This document shows positions 28,581 through 30,396 of a stretch of DNA of 30,396 nucleotides, piece after piece. The notes below the pieces were generated by a model. The model was not told where the DNA came from, searched no databases, and was given only the letters and a program-made list of their open reading frames with translations. How positions within the stretch are numbered: the stretch's first letter is position 1; every line of letters starts with the position of its first letter. Position numbers and translations under genes: made by a program. Origin of the DNA: a virus; the IMG/VR virus record IMGVR_UViG_3300025640_000042, positions 1-30,396 of that record, one strand, 5' to 3'.

Positions 28581-28605
28581 TTAATAAAGTTTTTTTTATT
28601 CCAAC

Positions 28606-28632
28606 AAAAAAGGGACGCCCAAAGGACGCCCC
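28606..28632 (-). terminator. Second terminator of the lysis operon
   Basis: Minus-strand GGGGCGTCC (28632-28624) pairs with GGGCGTCCC (28620-28612) around TTT, using two G-U wobbles, followed by six T (28611-28606). The wobbles form only in minus-strand RNA. It insulates the late operon from the early promoter copy C. Confidence 0.8.
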
Positions 28633-28641
28633 CACAACAAC

Positions 28642-28661
28642 AAAACAACGGGTTCCCGTTG
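28642..28661 (-). terminator. First terminator of the lysis operon
   Basis: Minus-strand CAACGGG (28661-28655, reading CAACGGG-AA-CCCGTTG to 28646) is a 7-bp perfect hairpin followed by TTTTG. It starts about 10 bases after the spanin stop. Confidence 0.72.
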
Positions 28662-28671
28662 CTTGTATTCG

Positions 28672-29100
28672 TTAACCTTTCAAGAATCGTGACACCATCA
28701 ATGCGATTGATATGAGCAGAATCAAGAATAAGATGACGCCCACTTGGTCAAACAAGGAACGCTTCGGCGGTTGCTCTTTATAGATTAGGCGGTCCACTGG
28801 AATTGATTTTGTGATTCGAATGGTATCGGGCGGACACACAACATCCACACGAATCGTGTCGTGTATTCTTTGTATTCGCACCCGTGCGCCATTAGACTTG
28901 ATTTCCCGCACTATCGTGTCGCGAACGACCAAGGTGTCCACCACACGGCGTTCGCTTGTTACAATCGTTGTATCAACGCGGACGATGGTGTCCCTTGCAA
29001 TCGTTGGGTCCTTTGCAATTGCACGCTTTAGGTGCCACGACGCACCACAAGACATTGTCATTGATGCGGTAATCGCGACCACGCACCATTTTTTTATCAC
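28672..29100 (-). CDS. Candidate unimolecular spanin (lipoprotein with C-terminal membrane segment)
   Basis: A 142-residue protein that fits the u-spanin plan. It has an N-terminal lipoprotein-like signal (IKKWCVVAITASMTMSCGAS, with a possible lipid-carrying Cys near residue 19), a beta-rich middle with repeated TIV/TLVVRDT patterns (IARDTIVRVDTTIVTSERRV, VDTLVVRDTIVREI), and one C-terminal membrane segment (VGVILFLILLISIALMVSRF). Such a protein could tie outer and inner membranes and fuse them at lysis. It is the last gene of the lysis cluster, before tandem terminators. I chose the GTG at 29100, overlapping the previous stop (GTGA); an ATG at 29118 is also possible. The lipobox is not canonical, as is common in Bacteroidota. 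Confidence 0.72.
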   Translation of the reverse strand: MIKKWCVVAITASMTMSCGASWHLKRAIAKDPTIARDTIVRVDTTIVTSERRVVDTLVVRDTIVREIKSNGARVRIQRIHDTIRVDVVCPPDTIRITKSIPVDRLIYKEQPPKRSLFDQVGVILFLILLISIALMVSRFLKG

Positions 29101-29222
29101 GACCCACACGAATCGCAATCTTCGGGGTTGTCAATATTACATGCGGGTTGTTCGGCCGATTCTAATTCATCGATGAAATCGTTGAATGAATCTCCCCAAT
29201 CATTATCGTGTGTGATGTTCAT
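29097..29222 (-). CDS. Hypothetical acidic, Cys-containing protein, 41 aa
   Basis: A very short gene in the lysis cluster (ATG 29222, TGA 29099-29097), starting one base after the previous stop and overlapping the spanin start. The protein is highly acidic and ends with a Cys-rich stretch (PACNIDNPEDCDSCGS) that could bind metal or form disulfides. No signal peptide. No family recognised. Tight packing between lysis genes supports that it is real. Confidence 0.55.
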   Translation of the reverse strand: MNITHDNDWGDSFNDFIDELESAEQPACNIDNPEDCDSCGS

Positions 29223-29396
29223 TTATTTAGTTGTTGATTTTGGGTCCTTAGAAAAAAACAATGCGAATGCCACGCCGATGAATCCGCCGAATTCCGTCAA
29301 TGATGCTTTGTCGAATGCTACGAGCATTGCGCCCGTCACAAATATGATAAGGCCAACAATCGTCGTTTTGATGTTGGTGAATAGTCTTTCAATCAT
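29223..29396 (-). CDS. Holin-like small membrane protein, 57 aa
   Basis: A small protein with two membrane segments: TTIVGLIIFVTGAMLVAF and FGGFIGVAFALFF, with a short loop and charged ends (KDPKSTTK). This resembles class II holins and the short DUF-type membrane proteins of Bacteroidota phage lysis clusters. The ATG at 29396 (MIERLFTNIK) is preferred; the frame is open 23 codons farther, but that part overlaps the coiled-coil gene. It may be the holin itself or an antiholin paired with the 128-residue protein. Confidence 0.72.
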   Translation of the reverse strand: MIERLFTNIKTTIVGLIIFVTGAMLVAFDKASLTEFGGFIGVAFALFFSKDPKSTTK

Positions 29397-29436
29397 TTGA
29401 TGAACTTTTGTTTTATGAGGTTTTAAATGTGTGTTT

Positions 29437-29736
29437 TTATTTACGCTTGAGAATATCAATCTCACGATGTAGGTATCGGTTTTCCGTTTCCAGTTCGGCG
29501 ACCTTTTGGGTCAACTCAAGAATCTTCAAATTGGCAGAATCTAAAGCCACGGACATTTCCTCAACTCGTTTTTTCAAATCGTCGCGGAACATTGTTTCGG
29601 GGTTTTCCGCTCGACGTTCTTGTCGCAATTCGCGTGCCGCGTCACGTTTGGTTTTTATTGAGTATTCATAAAATTTAAACGCCGCGCCCGAACCCAATAT
29701 CGTCGCGACGGCAATTATCAATTCTTGTGTTTCCAT
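29437..29736 (-). CDS. Membrane-anchored coiled-coil protein, 99 aa
   Basis: The N-terminus has one membrane segment (LIIAVATILGSGAAFKFYEY), followed by a basic linker and a long coiled coil (ISVALD-type heptads: MSVALDSANLKILELTQKV, then AELETENRYLHREIDILKRK). This plan resembles the inner-membrane subunit of two-component spanins (Rz-like), but a separate lipoprotein partner would be needed; the protein at 28672-29100 could be that partner instead of acting alone. It overlaps the holin-like gene by 19 bases. Confidence 0.72.
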   Translation of the reverse strand: METQELIIAVATILGSGAAFKFYEYSIKTKRDAARELRQERRAENPETMFRDDLKKRVEEMSVALDSANLKILELTQKVAELETENRYLHREIDILKRK

Positions 29737-30104
29737 TGTTTCGTCACGCGTATTTGATTAACGATTGCGGCAAATGCAATAATTAGCCAGCCAAATCGTG
29801 AGGGTGCTTCGAACATCAATCCATTCATTAGATATTGTTCAGCAGTTAAAATCGCCACGAACGTCGCCACGATTGTTGAATAGTAACGGCACCGCAAATC
29901 GCGAATGCCTACCGAATAGAATTGAAACAATCCACCACCGATGGCCAAAAATATGACGTGCCATTTGAATCCAATTTCCGTCCATACGGCGAGCGGCAAC
30001 AAAAAGGTGTGCAGAATCGCGATGAGTAATTCAAGGAACTCGGAATCGGCGAACGACAAAATGGTTTTCAAATTGCCTTTGATAGTGTCGATTGTTTTAT
30101 TCAT
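29718..30104 (-). CDS. Holin-like protein with several membrane segments, 128 aa
   Basis: A hydrophobic protein with about four membrane segments: FLELLIAILHTFLLPLAVW, VIFLAIGGGLFQFY, YYSTIVATFVAILTA and FGWLIIAFAAIVNQI, with a basic C-terminus (RVTKQWKHKN). Its start shares a base with the endolysin stop (TAATG), the expected arrangement for a holin next to its endolysin. It should form the membrane lesion that releases the amidase, which lacks a signal peptide. No named holin family can be assigned with certainty. Confidence 0.75.
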   Translation of the reverse strand: MNKTIDTIKGNLKTILSFADSEFLELLIAILHTFLLPLAVWTEIGFKWHVIFLAIGGGLFQFYSVGIRDLRCRYYSTIVATFVAILTAEQYLMNGLMFEAPSRFGWLIIAFAAIVNQIRVTKQWKHKN

Positions 30105-30396
30105 TATTCCGATGTCTTTGATTTAGCTTTCTTCACCTTTGGTTTCGGTGCGCCGTATTCTTTCGATACGTCAAACGATGGGCACGCTTTTGCCGCGAAC
30201 TCATTGTGGCCGTGAATCGTTGCCGTTGGATGGTCCATCTTTAGGTCCGCAATAAGTTTATCCATCGCCATGCGTTGGGCTTCCGTGCGCGTGTCCTTTG
30301 GCTTCTTATCCTTATCTATACCACCAACATAGCAAATGCCAATTGATGTGGCGTTGTGGCCTTTCGTGTGCGCTCCGCTTCTATGGAGTGGGCGTC
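30104..30396 (-). CDS. N-acetylmuramoyl-L-alanine amidase (endolysin), C-terminal part
   Basis: This is the rest of the endolysin that starts at 299 and crosses the junction. Only about the last 98 residues can be read here. They contain GHNATSIGICYVGG, the zinc ligands His117 (HGHNEF) and Cys125 (ACPSFDV), and a basic C-terminal tail (APKPKVKKAKSKTSE) that may bind the cell wall. The stop overlaps the holin-like start by one base. The right repeat copy has Met at residue 96, where the left copy has Lys. The frame is intact in both. Confidence 0.93.
   Translation of the reverse strand, partial: RPLHRSGAHTKGHNATSIGICYVGGIDKDKKPKDTRTEAQRMAMDKLIADLKMDHPTATIHGHNEFAAKACPSFDVSKEYGAPKPKVKKAKSKTSE
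30258..30396. repeat. Terminal direct repeat, right copy
   Basis: This is the same sequence as bases 1-139, apart from CA instead of TT at 30269-30270. Together with the intact endolysin frame it shows that the two ends join. Confidence 0.93.

Noticed and set aside
1-30396. Search for integrase, repressor, tRNA, CRISPR array, reverse transcriptase or diversity-generating repeat
   Set aside because: Nothing convincing was seen by reading. The only direct repeats are the terminal overlap, the cassette elements, the gene junctions and the iteron-like units.

Overview
The window looks like a complete small tailed-phage genome. The first 139 bases recur at the right end (30258-30396) with two mismatches, and the endolysin gene reads through this junction without a break, which gives a circular or permuted unit of about 30,257 bp. 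All convincing protein genes lie on the minus strand, so the transcription order runs from high to low coordinates and across the junction. A P27-like small terminase, large terminase, HK97-type portal, capsid and protease, gp6/gp10-type connectors, a TP901-like tail tube, a frameshifted tail chaperone and a 760-residue tape measure indicate a siphovirus. I see no integrase, repressor, tRNA, RNA polymerase or CRISPR array, so a lytic life style is likely. Several promoters match the Bacteroidota pattern TTG-N(17-23)-TAnnTTTG, the starts lack Shine-Dalgarno sequences and have A-rich leaders, and the virion proteins resemble those of aquatic flavobacterial phages. A Bacteroidota (probably Flavobacteriia) host is therefore inferred.

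Layout in transcription order. (1) Small early genes (28575 to 26711) sit in units with their own promoters and hairpin terminators; a noncoding control region lies at 27374-27742. (2) Replication and recombination (26637 to 19292): an SSB with an acidic tail, a zinc-ribbon/HNH protein, a stand-alone DnaA domain IV protein, a 216-bp noncoding stretch with iteron-like repeats (24386-24601), a run of tightly overlapping small genes, a YqaJ/lambda-type exonuclease split by a frame change, a VRR-NUC nuclease, two more PD-(D/E)XK proteins and a prim-pol/helicase fusion. (3) Packaging and head (19332 to 11432): a zinc-ribbon protein, an HNH endonuclease, a noncoding stretch with inverted repeats, terminases, an inserted moron-like cassette, portal, a multidomain protease and capsid. 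(4) Connectors and tail (11428 to 319): adaptors, tube, chaperones, tape measure, a large tail-tip protein and carbohydrate-binding adhesins. (5) Lysis (299 across the junction to 28672): amidase, holin-like proteins, a membrane coiled-coil protein and a candidate unimolecular spanin, closed by two tandem terminators.

The most unusual signal is a repeated expression cassette present three times (16034-16393, 27078-27442 and 27920-28576). Each copy has a related promoter, a short 5' hairpin, one or two small unrecognised genes and a terminal hairpin whose 10-nt loop is identical in all copies while its 7-bp stem changes by compensatory substitutions. Other strong observations are the multidomain prohead protease carrying a HAD-like domain, a canonical A AAA AAG frameshift site in the tail chaperone, the iteron-like array beside a DnaA-like gene, and facing promoters that may drive the only plus-strand transcript.
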